64,000 nt of DNA, from NCBI RefSeq assembly GCF_000196235.1, contig NC_008541.1:3658001-3722000 (forward strand), given 5' to 3'. This DNA is from Arthrobacter sp. FB24. Its GTDB lineage: Bacteria > Actinomycetota > Actinomycetes > Actinomycetales > Micrococcaceae. This document shows, piece after piece, positions 50,610-59,254 of this stretch; position 1 is the first letter of the stretch; each line of letters starts with the position of its first letter. Made by a program: the position numbers and the translations under genes. Below the pieces are notes generated by a model. The model was not told the origin of the DNA. It was given only the letters and a program-made list of their open reading frames with translations, and ran no database searches.

Positions 50610-52118
50610 TCAGACCAGCGCCGCCTGGTAGTTTTCCAATGGCTGCGAGCCGCGCACCAGTGCCCTCAGGTCAGCCAGGCCTCCGGACACCACACCGGCC
50701 GCCCGTGCCTGGATCAGGACGTTGCCCAAGGCGGTGGCCTCGACCGGTCCCGCGATGACGCGCTTGCCGGTGGCGTCGGCGGTGAGCTGGCAGAGGAGCC
50801 GGTTTTGCGAGCCGCCGCCTACGATGTGGACCACGTCGACGGGCACGTCCGCCAGGCGTTCGGCGTCGGCGATGGTCCGGGCGTAGCCGGCCGCGAGGCT
50901 GTCCAGAATGCAGCGGGTGATCGCCGCGGGGTTGCCGGTGAGGACGTCGCCGGTGTTGCGGACGGCGGCCTGGATGCGTTCGGGCATGTTGTCCGGGGCG
51001 ATGAAGTAGGGATCGTCGGCGTTGATCTGGGGTCCGCCGAAAGGCAGCGCGGCGGCGCCGGCCAGCAGGTCGTCCAGCGTCGCCGTATATCCCTGCTGCG
51101 CCCAGGTGCGCTGGCATTCGCTGAGCAGCCAGAGCCCGCCGACGTTGCGGAGGTAGCGGACGGTGCCGTCCACGCCGCGTTCGTTGGTGAAGTTGGCCTG
51201 CCGGCTCGCCTCGGTGAGCACCGGCTTCCGGAGTTCGACGCCCACCAGAGACCAGGTCCCTGAAGAGATGTAGGCGAAGTTCCCGTGTTCGGCGGGCACG
51301 GCGGCGACGGCGGAGGCGGTGTCGTGCGAGCCGACGGCCACCACCTTCGTGGCCTGGTGCAGCCCGGTGCGGGCGGCGAGGCCGGGCAGCAGGGTACCGA
51401 CGGTTTCGCCGGGCTGGATTAGCGGCGGGAACAGGTTCTTCGGGAGCCCGAGGGCCGTAAGGAATTCGGTGGCCCACTCCCCCGCGACGGCATCAAAGAG
51501 CCCCGTAGTGGAAGCGTTGGTGGCCTCGGTGCGGCGCTGACCCGTGAGCAGGAACGCGATCAGGTCCGGGATGAGCAGCGCCTGCAGACCGTCCAGGTCC
51601 GGTTCGCTGGCCAGCTGGTAGAGGGTGTTGAACTGCAGGAACTGCAGCCCGGTGGTGGCGTAGAGCCGGGCCGGGTCCAGTTTCCGGTGGACCCGGGCGA
51701 CGGCGGCGCGGCTGCGGTCATCGCGGTAGCTGAAGGGCTGCGCAATGAGCTCCCCGGCAGCGTTCACCAGGCCGTAGTCCACCGCCCAGGTGTCGATCCC
51801 GATGCTGCTGATGGCCTCGCCCCGCTCCCCGGCGACGCGGGCCGCGGCAGCGAGGCCGGTGAGTACCTCGGCGAAGAGGGCGTCGAAATCCCAGCGTAGA
51901 CCGTCGTCGGACTCCACCACACCGTTCGGGAAGCGGTGGACCGTCTCCAGCGTGGCACTTTCCGAACCGGCGACGCCGGAGACACGGCCGAGGATGACCC
52001 GTCCGGAAGAGGCGCCAATGTCGACGGCCGCGAAAACACTGCCGGCGGCCACTGCCCCGGCGTTGGCCGGGACAGTGTCCGCTGATGCACCGTCCGGTGC
52101 TGGGGGCATGGTGCTCAC
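50610..52118 (-). CDS. rhaB: Rhamnulokinase
   Basis: A 502-residue FGGY-family sugar kinase: FAAVDIGASSGRVILGRVS (phosphate 1 loop), FSYRDDRSRAAVARVHRKLD and GGGSQNRLLCQLTADATGKR (phosphate 2/adenosine) are characteristic of RhaB. It phosphorylates L-rhamnulose at C1. ATGA overlap with the aldolase stop upstream; last gene of the rhaM-rhaI-rhaD-rhaB run. Confidence 0.94.
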   Translation of the reverse strand: MSTMPPAPDGASADTVPANAGAVAAGSVFAAVDIGASSGRVILGRVSGVAGSESATLETVHRFPNGVVESDDGLRWDFDALFAEVLTGLAAAARVAGERGEAISSIGIDTWAVDYGLVNAAGELIAQPFSYRDDRSRAAVARVHRKLDPARLYATTGLQFLQFNTLYQLASEPDLDGLQALLIPDLIAFLLTGQRRTEATNASTTGLFDAVAGEWATEFLTALGLPKNLFPPLIQPGETVGTLLPGLAARTGLHQATKVVAVGSHDTASAVAAVPAEHGNFAYISSGTWSLVGVELRKPVLTEASRQANFTNERGVDGTVRYLRNVGGLWLLSECQRTWAQQGYTATLDDLLAGAAALPFGGPQINADDPYFIAPDNMPERIQAAVRNTGDVLTGNPAAITRCILDSLAAGYARTIADAERLADVPVDVVHIVGGGSQNRLLCQLTADATGKRVIAGPVEATALGNVLIQARAAGVVSGGLADLRALVRGSQPLENYQAALV

Positions 52119-54157
52119 CGCAGGAAGGCGGCGGCCACGCCGGCGTCCACGGGGATGTGGAGGCCGGTGGTGTGGGAGAGTTCGGCGCTGGTGAGCACGG
52201 CGGCGGCGTTGGCCACGTTCTCCGGCAGGACTTCGCGCTTGAGCAGGGTGCGCTGGGCGTAGTACTTGCCCAGTTCCTGCTCGTCCACCCCGTAGACAGC
52301 GGCGCGCTTGGCGCCCCAGCCGCCGGCGAAGATCCCGGAGCCGCGGACCACGCCGTCGGGGTTGATGCCGTTGACGCGGATACCGTATTCGCCCAATTCC
52401 GCCGCAAGGAGCCGGACCTGGTGGGCCTGGTCGGCCTTGGTGGCGGAGTACGCGATGTTGTTCGGGCCGGCGAAGACGGAGTTCTTCGAGGAGATGTAGA
52501 TGATGTCCCCGCCCATGTCCTGGCCGATCATGACCTTCGCCGCAGCTTTGGACACCAGGAAGGAGCCCTTGGCCATGACGTTGTGCTGGAGGTCCCAGTC
52601 CTTTTCGGTGGTTTCCAGCAGCGGCTTGGAGATGGAGAGCCCGGCGTTGTTGACCACCAGGTCCACGCCGCCGAACGCCAGCACCGCTTCCTGGATGGCG
52701 GCGGCGATCTGGGCTTCGTCCGTGACATCCGCCTGCACGCCGATGGCCACGTCCGGGCCGCCGAGTTCCGCGGCGACGGCCCGGGCGTTCTCCAGGTTCA
52801 GGTCGGCGATGACTACGCAGGCGCCTTCCGCGGCGAGGCGGGTGGCGATGGCCTTGCCGATCCCCGAGGCTGCGCCCGTGACCAGCGCGATGCGGGTGGC
52901 GTGGGATTTGGGCTTGGGCAGGCGGGCGAGCTTGGCTTCCTCGAGGGACCAGTACTCGATCCGGAACTTCTCGGATTCCCCGATCGGGGCGTAGGTGGAG
53001 ATCGCCTCGGCGCCGCGCATCACGTTGATGGCGTTGAGATAGAACTCACCGGCCACGCGTGCCGTCTGCTTGTTCGCGCCGAAGGAGAACATGCCCACAC
53101 CCGGCACCAGCACGATCGCCGGGTCCGCGCCGCGCAGCGCCGGGGACTCCGGAACCGCGTGACGGTCGTAGTAGGCCTGGTAGTCCTCGCGGTAGTCGGC
53201 GTGGAGTTCCTGCAGCCGGGTGATCGAATCCTCAACGGACGCATCCGCGGGCAGGTCCAGGATCAGCGGCTTGACCTTGGTGCGCAGGAAGTGGTCCGGG
53301 CAGGACGTGCCCAGCGCGCCCAGGCGCGGGTGTTCGGCGGCTTCCAGGAAGTCAAGGACGACGGCGTCATCGCTGAAGTGCCCCAGCTGCGGTTTGTCCG
53401 TGGACGCCAGCCCGCGGATCACCGGCGCCAGCGCGGCAGCCTTGGCGCGGCGCTCTGCCTCCGGCAGGGCCCCGTAGCCGGGCAGCTTCGGACCGAAGGG
53501 TTCGGGGCGTCCGTTTTCCGCGATGAATTTCTCAGCTTGGTCGATGATCCACAGCGAGTTGGCTTCGGCTTCTTCGCTGGTGGCGCCCCAGGCGGTGATG
53601 CCGTGGCCGCCCAGGATGGTGCCCACGGCATGCGGGTTGGCTTCCTTGATCGCGGCGATGTCCATGCCCAGCTGGAACCCGGGGCGGCGCCAGGGAACCC
53701 ACACCACCTTGTCACCGAAGATCTTGGTGGTCAGCGACTCCCCGTCCACGGCCGTGGCAATCGCGATGCCGGAATCCGGGTGCAGGTGGTCCACGTGCGC
53801 GGCGTCCACGAGCCCGTGCATGGCGGTATCGATCGACGGTGCAGCGCCGCCCTTGCCGTGCAGGCAGTAGTCAAAAGCAGCCACCATTTCATCTTCGCGG
53901 TCCACCCCGGGGTAGACGTTCTTCAGTGCGTTCAGCCGGTCCAGGCGGAGCACGGCAAGGTTTTCCGGCTTCAGCGTTCCCAGGTCCCCGCCGGAACCCT
54001 TCACCCAGAGGAGCTGGACGTCCTCGCCGGTGACCGGATCCTTCTCGGCGCCCTTCGCCGAGGTGTTGCCGCCGGCGAAGTTGGTGTTCCGCTTGTCCGC
54101 CCCCAGGCGGTTGGACCGGGCAATCAGGTCTTCAACAGTCTTGTTCGTGCTGCTCAT
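52115..54157 (-). CDS. rhaD: Bifunctional rhamnulose-1-phosphate aldolase/short-chain dehydrogenase
   Basis: A 680-residue fusion. Residues about 1-420 are a class II aldolase/adducin domain (NTNFAGGNTSAKG, HLHPDSGIAIATA, GGHGITAWGATSEEA) that cleaves rhamnulose 1-phosphate to DHAP and L-lactaldehyde. Residues about 430-680 are an SDR domain (VTGAASGIGKAIATRL, NNAGLS, YSATKADQ) thought to oxidise the lactaldehyde. This fusion is typical of actinobacterial and alpha-proteobacterial rhamnose operons. ATG 54157 is four bases after the rhaI stop. Confidence 0.94.
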   Translation of the reverse strand: MSSTNKTVEDLIARSNRLGADKRNTNFAGGNTSAKGAEKDPVTGEDVQLLWVKGSGGDLGTLKPENLAVLRLDRLNALKNVYPGVDREDEMVAAFDYCLHGKGGAAPSIDTAMHGLVDAAHVDHLHPDSGIAIATAVDGESLTTKIFGDKVVWVPWRRPGFQLGMDIAAIKEANPHAVGTILGGHGITAWGATSEEAEANSLWIIDQAEKFIAENGRPEPFGPKLPGYGALPEAERRAKAAALAPVIRGLASTDKPQLGHFSDDAVVLDFLEAAEHPRLGALGTSCPDHFLRTKVKPLILDLPADASVEDSITRLQELHADYREDYQAYYDRHAVPESPALRGADPAIVLVPGVGMFSFGANKQTARVAGEFYLNAINVMRGAEAISTYAPIGESEKFRIEYWSLEEAKLARLPKPKSHATRIALVTGAASGIGKAIATRLAAEGACVVIADLNLENARAVAAELGGPDVAIGVQADVTDEAQIAAAIQEAVLAFGGVDLVVNNAGLSISKPLLETTEKDWDLQHNVMAKGSFLVSKAAAKVMIGQDMGGDIIYISSKNSVFAGPNNIAYSATKADQAHQVRLLAAELGEYGIRVNGINPDGVVRGSGIFAGGWGAKRAAVYGVDEQELGKYYAQRTLLKREVLPENVANAAAVLTSAELSHTTGLHIPVDAGVAAAFLR

Positions 54158-54161
54158 GCTC

Positions 54162-55328
54162 TTATGCGCCCCATCCGGCCTGGTGACCGCCCACGCGGTC
54201 CTCGTTGATCTGTTTCTGGTAGCCGCTGGCCTTGAAGGCGGCCATCGGGTCCGCGGGCAGGCCGCGGGATTCACGCCATGCCGCCAGGGCCGGGCGGACA
54301 TCCGTGTAGAAGGCGTCGTTGAAGACGGCGTTGGCTGCCAGCACGTCACCGGCGCGCTGGGCCTCGCCCAGGGCGGCGGTGTCCACCAGCAGGGCACGCG
54401 CCGTCATTTCCTGGACGTTGAGCACCGAGCGGATCTGGCCCGGAATCTTCTCCTCCAGGTTGTGGCACTGGTCCAGCATGAGCGCCACACCGGAGTCCTT
54501 GCCGAACCCGCCGCCGCGGATCACCTCATACATGATCCGGAACAGCTGGAACGGATCCGCCGCACCCACAATCAGGTCATCATCCGCGTAGAAGCGCGAG
54601 TTGAAGTCGAAGGAGCCCAGCTTGCCCAGGCGCAGCAGCTGCATCACGATGAACTCGATGTTGGTGCCCGGGGCGTGGTGGCCGGTGTCGAGGCAGACGT
54701 ACGCCTTCTCCCCCAGCGCCAGGGTCTGGGCGTAGGACGTGCCCCAGTCCGGAACGTCGGTGTGGTAAAAAGCCGGCTCGAAGAACTTGTACTCCAGCAC
54801 CAGCCGCTGGGCATCGCCCAAGCCGGCGTAGATCTCCCGCAGGGACTCGGCCAGGCGGTCCTGCCGGCCGCGCATGTCGTCCTGGCCCGGGTAATTCGTG
54901 CCGTCCGCCAGCCAGATCTTCAGGTCCCGCGAGCCGGTGGCGTGCATGATGTCGATGCATTCGAGGTGGTGGTCGATCGCACGGCGACGGACCGATTCGC
55001 TCGAGGACGTCAGGGAACCGAACTTGTACTCGTCATCCTGGAAGGTGTTCGAGTTGATGGTGCCCAGGCCCACGCCCAGGCCCGCCGCATACTCGCGCAG
55101 TGCGGCGTAGTCATCCACCTTGTCCCACGGAATATGCAGCGCAACGGTGGGCGCCAGGCCCGTCAGTTCGTGGACTTTGGCGGCGTCCGCGATCTTCTCC
55201 TGCACGGTCCGGGGAGTGCCCGGCGTGCCGAACACCTTGAAGCGCGTACCCGAATTTCCATAGGCCCACGAAGGGACCTCGATGGCAAGCTCCTCGAGCC
55301 TGCCCAGCGCCGTTGCTACGTCATTCAT
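54162..55328 (-). CDS. rhaI: L-rhamnose isomerase
   Basis: A 388-residue TIM-barrel isomerase of the RhaI type (related to the Pseudomonas stutzeri enzyme rather than E. coli RhaA). Metal-binding segments: EYKFFEPAFYHTDVPDWG, CLDTGHHAPGTNIEF, GSFDFNSRFYADDDL and MLDQCHNLEEKIPGQ. Converts L-rhamnose to L-rhamnulose. ATG 55328 follows GGAAAG. Next gene after rhaM. Confidence 0.94.
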   Translation of the reverse strand: MNDVATALGRLEELAIEVPSWAYGNSGTRFKVFGTPGTPRTVQEKIADAAKVHELTGLAPTVALHIPWDKVDDYAALREYAAGLGVGLGTINSNTFQDDEYKFGSLTSSSESVRRRAIDHHLECIDIMHATGSRDLKIWLADGTNYPGQDDMRGRQDRLAESLREIYAGLGDAQRLVLEYKFFEPAFYHTDVPDWGTSYAQTLALGEKAYVCLDTGHHAPGTNIEFIVMQLLRLGKLGSFDFNSRFYADDDLIVGAADPFQLFRIMYEVIRGGGFGKDSGVALMLDQCHNLEEKIPGQIRSVLNVQEMTARALLVDTAALGEAQRAGDVLAANAVFNDAFYTDVRPALAAWRESRGLPADPMAAFKASGYQKQINEDRVGGHQAGWGA

Positions 55329-55406
55329 GATGGTTCTTTCCAATGTCTTGTGCTGCTGCGGTATTTGGGGAGGGTGCTGCGGCCCCGCTGCTGGAGCCTG
55401 GGTGAT

Positions 55407-55763
55407 TCAGCTCGCGGTGGACTCCGCCGCCGCAAGCTGATCGTCAAGATTGAAGACTTCTTCGAGGACCTGGAACCCTTCATCGGGTGCCCGGTCCGGG
55501 TTTTCCGGGTTGTCAAAAAGCGAAGCCATTTCCGCCTGCCACCGGGCGTTGACTTCGGTGAGCGCCATCCGCGCCCTGACGGCGTCGAAGTCGTCGCATT
55601 CCACGTAGCCCACCAGCAGGCCGTCCGCGCCCAGGAAGAGCGAGTAGTTGTGCCAGCCTGCATCCTTCAGCGCACGGAGCATCTCCGGCCAGACGGCGGC
55701 GTGCCGGCGCCTGTACTCATCGATCAGTCCGGGCTGGACTGAGGAGCGAAAACACACCCTCAT
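55407..55763 (-). CDS. rhaM: L-rhamnose mutarotase
   Basis: A 118-residue dimeric alpha-beta barrel: RVCFRSSVQPGLIDEYRRRH, HAAVWPEMLRALKDAGWHNY, SLFLGADGLLVGYVE and NARWQAEMASLF are the RhaM family. Interconverts rhamnose anomers for the isomerase. ATG 55763 has AGGAGAG eight bases upstream. First gene of the operon, behind the operator at 55790; a short C-terminal extension carries DLDDQLAAAESTAS-type acidic residues. Confidence 0.92.
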   Translation of the reverse strand: MRVCFRSSVQPGLIDEYRRRHAAVWPEMLRALKDAGWHNYSLFLGADGLLVGYVECDDFDAVRARMALTEVNARWQAEMASLFDNPENPDRAPDEGFQVLEEVFNLDDQLAAAESTAS

Positions 55764-55789
55764 CTGCGACTCTCCTGAATTTCCGATTC

Positions 55790-55818
55790 TTTGAATCGTT
55801 TCATTGTTACGATTCAAA
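55790..55818. promoter_or_regulatory. LacI-type operator between rhaM and its regulator
   Basis: TTTGAATCGT and ACGATTCAAA are perfect 10-bp inverted copies nine bases apart. Within them TGAATCGTTTCA is itself a near-palindrome with a central CG, the pattern of LacI-family sites. Placed between divergent rhaM and the LacI gene, so it can serve both promoters. Confidence 0.8.
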
Positions 55819-55990
55819 GTACTCTTGAAGTCGAGCAGGTGTCAAGCAATTGTCAGTGGATGGAAAGCCCTTTTTCCGACCGTATGCCGTTTCGCTAGTC
55901 AGGGAACGCGGACCGGGCAAGGACAATTGGGCCGGGGGAGGTGATCCCGCGGTTGCACACGCCGCCCCGCAAGAGAGAGCTTGGAGAAAC

Positions 55991-57031
55991 ATGTCACGGT
56001 CAGCCAGCATCAAGGATGTTGCGAACCATGCCCGCGTAGCGGTGGGAACGGTGTCCAACGTCCTGAATTACCCGGACCGGGTTTCACAGCGGACCAAGGA
56101 CCGCGTTCTGCAGGCGATCGACGAGCTTGGCTTCGTCCGCAACGACGCAGCCCGGCAGCTCCGGGCCGGACACAGCCGCACCATCGGCCTGATTGTGCTG
56201 GATGTGGGCAACCCCTTCTTCACCTCCGTGGTCCGGGCCGCCGAGGACGCCGCCGCCCTGCAGGGAAGCGCCGTCCTGCTCGGGGACAGCGGGCACGATG
56301 CCGGCCGGGAGTCGAACTACATCGACCTCTTCCAGGAGCAGAGGGTCCAGGGCCTGCTGATCTCGCCCGTGGGTGACGTCACTGAGCGCCTCGACCAGCT
56401 GCGTGAGCGCGGCGTCCCCACCGTTCTGGTGGACCGGCTGGCCGATGAGACGAAGTACAGCTCAGTTTCCGTTGACGACGACGCCGGCGGTTACCTCGCC
56501 GCACGGCACCTGCTGGACATCGGCCGCCGTCGGCTGGCTTTCGTGGGAGGCCCGACGTCGATACGCCAGGTGGCGGACCGCCTCCAGGGGGCGCAACGCG
56601 CCGTCGCTGAAGTTCCGGACGCTTCACTTGAAATTCTGGATTCGGCCGGACAGACCGTCCTGGCGGGCCGGGGCGTGGGCGACCAGCTGGTGCGCCGCAG
56701 CTCCGGCGAACTGCCGGACGGCGTGTTCTGCGCCAACGACCTGCTCGCCCTCGGCGTAATGCAGTCCCTCACCATGCTGCACACTCTGCGGATCCCGGAA
56801 GACATCGCCCTGATCGGCTATGACGACATCGACTTCGCCGTGTCAGCCGTGGTGCCGCTGTCCTCGATCCGCCAGCCAACGGAAGCGCTCGGCCGGACCG
56901 CCATCGAGCTGCTGGCCGAGGAAGTGGACGCCATGGGGCCCGCCTCGGTGCGGCCCCACCACCGCGCCGTGATCTTCACTCCCGAACTGGTGGTGCGGCA
57001 AAGCACCGCGGGCGCCGCCACCCCGGCCTAG
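55991..57031 (+). CDS. LacI-family regulator of the rhamnose operon
   Basis: A 346-residue repressor. Helix-turn-helix SIKDVANHARVAVGTVSNVL and hinge NDAARQLRAGHSRTIGLIV, then a periplasmic-binding-protein-like effector domain (NPFFTSVVRAAEDAA, IGYDDIDFAVSAVVPLSSIR). The likely inducer is L-rhamnose or L-rhamnulose. Divergent from rhaM. ATG 55991 with GGAG four bases upstream; the region upstream stays open by chance. Confidence 0.93.
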   Translation: MSRSASIKDVANHARVAVGTVSNVLNYPDRVSQRTKDRVLQAIDELGFVRNDAARQLRAGHSRTIGLIVLDVGNPFFTSVVRAAEDAAALQGSAVLLGDSGHDAGRESNYIDLFQEQRVQGLLISPVGDVTERLDQLRERGVPTVLVDRLADETKYSSVSVDDDAGGYLAARHLLDIGRRRLAFVGGPTSIRQVADRLQGAQRAVAEVPDASLEILDSAGQTVLAGRGVGDQLVRRSSGELPDGVFCANDLLALGVMQSLTMLHTLRIPEDIALIGYDDIDFAVSAVVPLSSIRQPTEALGRTAIELLAEEVDAMGPASVRPHHRAVIFTPELVVRQSTAGAATPA

Positions 57032-57056
57032 ACGCACTGGGAGCTTGCTCAGACCC

Positions 57057-57085
57057 TTGTCTTTAATACCCCCAGGGGGTATCTT
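57057..57085 (+). promoter_or_regulatory. Promoter with CsoR-like operator
   Basis: ATACCCCCAGGGGGTAT (57066-57082) is a perfect palindrome around one A, the pattern bound by CsoR/RcnR/CstR-family repressors. It overlaps the spacer and -10 of a promoter TTGTCT (57057-57062), 17 bases, TATCTT (57080-57085), which ends five bases before the ATG at 57091. Confidence 0.78.
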
Positions 57086-57090
57086 CAAGT

Positions 57091-58122
57091 ATGCCGTTGC
57101 GCTTCTTCTTCCGCCGCACCCGTTCAGCGCAGGGCGGCCCGCTGCCCCGCGGAAAACGACGACGGCGCGCACTCCGGATCGCCGGTGCGGCGGTTCTGAC
57201 GGTCATCGGTTTGCTGGTGGCCTCCACGGCGGCGAATCTCGTCCTGGAAAGGATTGAACGCTCGAATGCCGCGGCGTACGGGGAGAAAGTCCGAATCGAC
57301 CAGGGCACCGTCAATGTCTCCCTTTCCGGGGAAACCGGACCGACGATCGTGCTGCTCAGCGGACTGGGCACGCCCGCCCCGGTGCTGGACTTCGCCCCGC
57401 TCGTGCGGGAACTCACCGGTTTCCGGGTGGTGACGGTGGAGGGCTTCGGATACGGCTACAGCGACATGACCGCCCGGCCCCGGACCATCGAAAACATGAG
57501 CGAGGAACTTCATTCGGTGCTGTCCAAACTCGCCGTCGACCGCCCGTATATCCTTGCCGGCCATTCAATAGCAGGGTTTACCACCCTGTACTACGCCAAC
57601 GAATACCCTGCGGAAGTGTCTGCCGTCATCGGCATCGACCCCTCGGTACCCGCCGGGATGGCCTCCGCCGAAGATCCTGCCCACACCGATGCGCCGGCCC
57701 CAGGCAACTTCTGGGAACGGCTTCCCTCGACCACCGGCCTGGTCCGCTGGGCCGCGGCGGTGGGCTTGGCAGACCCGGCAGGCGATAACTACACGCAGGT
57801 GGAACGCGAGCAGATGCGCATGCTGGCTAGCTGGAACTACGGCAACGAGGCGCTGACCGACGAAACGAACCGGATGGCGGAGAACGCGGCGAAGCTCCAC
57901 ACGCTCCGCTACCCTGACAACGTTCCCGTCCTTGAATTCCTGTCCCGGGAAACGGTCAACCAGCAACCTGAATGGCTGGGCTCCCACGAGCGGCAACTGC
58001 TGAATGTCACACGCCACGAGCTGGTGGTCCTCGACGGGAACCACTACCTGCACTGGACGCAGTCCAAGGCCATGGCGACGAAAATAGCCGGATTTCTGAG
58101 CCCGGCCGGCACCGATCCCTGA
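57091..58122 (+). CDS. Membrane-anchored alpha/beta hydrolase
   Basis: A 343-residue hydrolase. Basic N-terminus then one helix (about 27-50, AVLTVIGLLVASTAANLVLE) anchors it. The fold has IVLLSGLGTPAP (oxyanion), ILAGHSIAGFTTLYYANEYP (nucleophile Ser) and LDGNHYLHWTQ (catalytic His). Substrate unknown. Likely leaderless and controlled by the CsoR-like site just upstream, unusual for a hydrolase. Confidence 0.87.
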   Translation: MPLRFFFRRTRSAQGGPLPRGKRRRRALRIAGAAVLTVIGLLVASTAANLVLERIERSNAAAYGEKVRIDQGTVNVSLSGETGPTIVLLSGLGTPAPVLDFAPLVRELTGFRVVTVEGFGYGYSDMTARPRTIENMSEELHSVLSKLAVDRPYILAGHSIAGFTTLYYANEYPAEVSAVIGIDPSVPAGMASAEDPAHTDAPAPGNFWERLPSTTGLVRWAAAVGLADPAGDNYTQVEREQMRMLASWNYGNEALTDETNRMAENAAKLHTLRYPDNVPVLEFLSRETVNQQPEWLGSHERQLLNVTRHELVVLDGNHYLHWTQSKAMATKIAGFLSPAGTDP

Positions 58123-58420
58123 CCACCCGCAGCTCCGGAGACAGCCCATCATGCGCCGGTAGTCCCCGCCGCTCGGGCCGGACAGCCAGTCTTTGGCGGG
58201 CGGAGTAAAAAGATGCCTGGGCTGATGGTGTTAATCCGTGTGCCGCGTTTGCGTACGTCCACCCTACGAGCCTTCCACCCCTGGCGGGAGGCACTGGGAG
58301 TACCCGTATCATCAGTGCCTTCCAGCTGTGGGCCATCTGCTGTTCTATGGAAACGAAGGACCGAAGGCGGTGCCTCCGTCCCGCCCGTACCGCGCACCAC
58401 CCCACGAAAGGTACACCCTC
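58123..58420. other. Intergenic stretch without recognised feature
   Basis: 298 bases between the hydrolase and the short-chain dehydrogenase. It must hold the promoter of the latter; I see no convincing hairpin, operator or small gene. Confidence 0.5.
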
Positions 58421-59251
58421 ATGGCTACATGGCTCATCACAGGATGCTCCACCGGACTCGGCAGGGCCCTCGCCCAGGCAGTGCTCGCACACGGCCACAA
58501 CGCGATCGTCACGGCACGGGACGCCGCCACGCTGCAGGACATCGCAGCTGACTACCCGGACACAGCGCTTGCCCTCCCCCTCGACGTCACCGATCGGGCA
58601 CAGATCAGTTCGGCGGTGGAGCAGGCCCGAACACGCTTTGGCGGCGTCGACGTGCTCGTCAACAATGCCGGCTACGGCTACCGCGCCGCCGTCGAGGAAG
58701 CGGACGACGCCGACATCCGGCGATTGTTCGACACGAATGTTTTCGGCGTCGTCGACATGATCAAAGCGGTCCTTCCGGATATGCGCGCGAAAAGGGGCGG
58801 ACACATCCTGAACATCTCCTCCATCGGAGCCCGGATCAAACCGGCAGGGTCCGGCTATTACTCGGCCACCAAGGCGGCCCTGGAGGGCCTGTCCGGATCA
58901 CTCCACAAGGAACTGCAGCCGCTCGGCGTCAACGTGACCGTCATCGAGCCCGGAGCCTTCCGCACCGACTTCGCCGGCCGCTCACTCACGCAGTCTGCGA
59001 CGGCGATCGAGGACTACACGGAGACGGCAGGGAAACGGCGCAAGGAGAACGACACGATCCACGGCACGCAGCCCGGCGACCCGGCCAAGGCCGCTGAAGC
59101 CATCGTGGCCATCGCCGAAAGCAAGAACCCGCCGTCCTTACTGGTGCTGGGGGCGGACGCGTTCAACGCGTTTGGTGCCGTGGCCGAGTCGGAGCGCGCG
59201 GAACTGGATCAATGGCGGGACCTGAGCCTCAGCACAGGCATCGAGGGCTGA
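58421..59251 (+). CDS. Short-chain dehydrogenase/reductase
   Basis: A 276-residue classical SDR: LITGCSTGLGRALAQAVL (NAD(P) loop), DVLVNNAGYGYRAAVEEAD, SSIGARIKPAGSGYYSATKA (Ser-Tyr-x3-Lys catalytic set). Best guess is an oxidoreductase of unknown carbonyl substrate. GAAAGG nine bases before ATG 58421. Four bases before the aldo/keto reductase gene, so the pair is an operon. Confidence 0.9.
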   Translation: MATWLITGCSTGLGRALAQAVLAHGHNAIVTARDAATLQDIAADYPDTALALPLDVTDRAQISSAVEQARTRFGGVDVLVNNAGYGYRAAVEEADDADIRRLFDTNVFGVVDMIKAVLPDMRAKRGGHILNISSIGARIKPAGSGYYSATKAALEGLSGSLHKELQPLGVNVTVIEPGAFRTDFAGRSLTQSATAIEDYTETAGKRRKENDTIHGTQPGDPAKAAEAIVAIAESKNPPSLLVLGADAFNAFGAVAESERAELDQWRDLSLSTGIEG

Positions 59252-59254
59252 GGA

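Noticed and set aside
52085..55742. Plus-strand open frames of 707 and 570 codons across the rhamnose genes
   Set aside because: They are antisense shadows of rhaD and rhaI, whose enzyme motifs are complete; no ribosome-binding site or domain in the antisense products.
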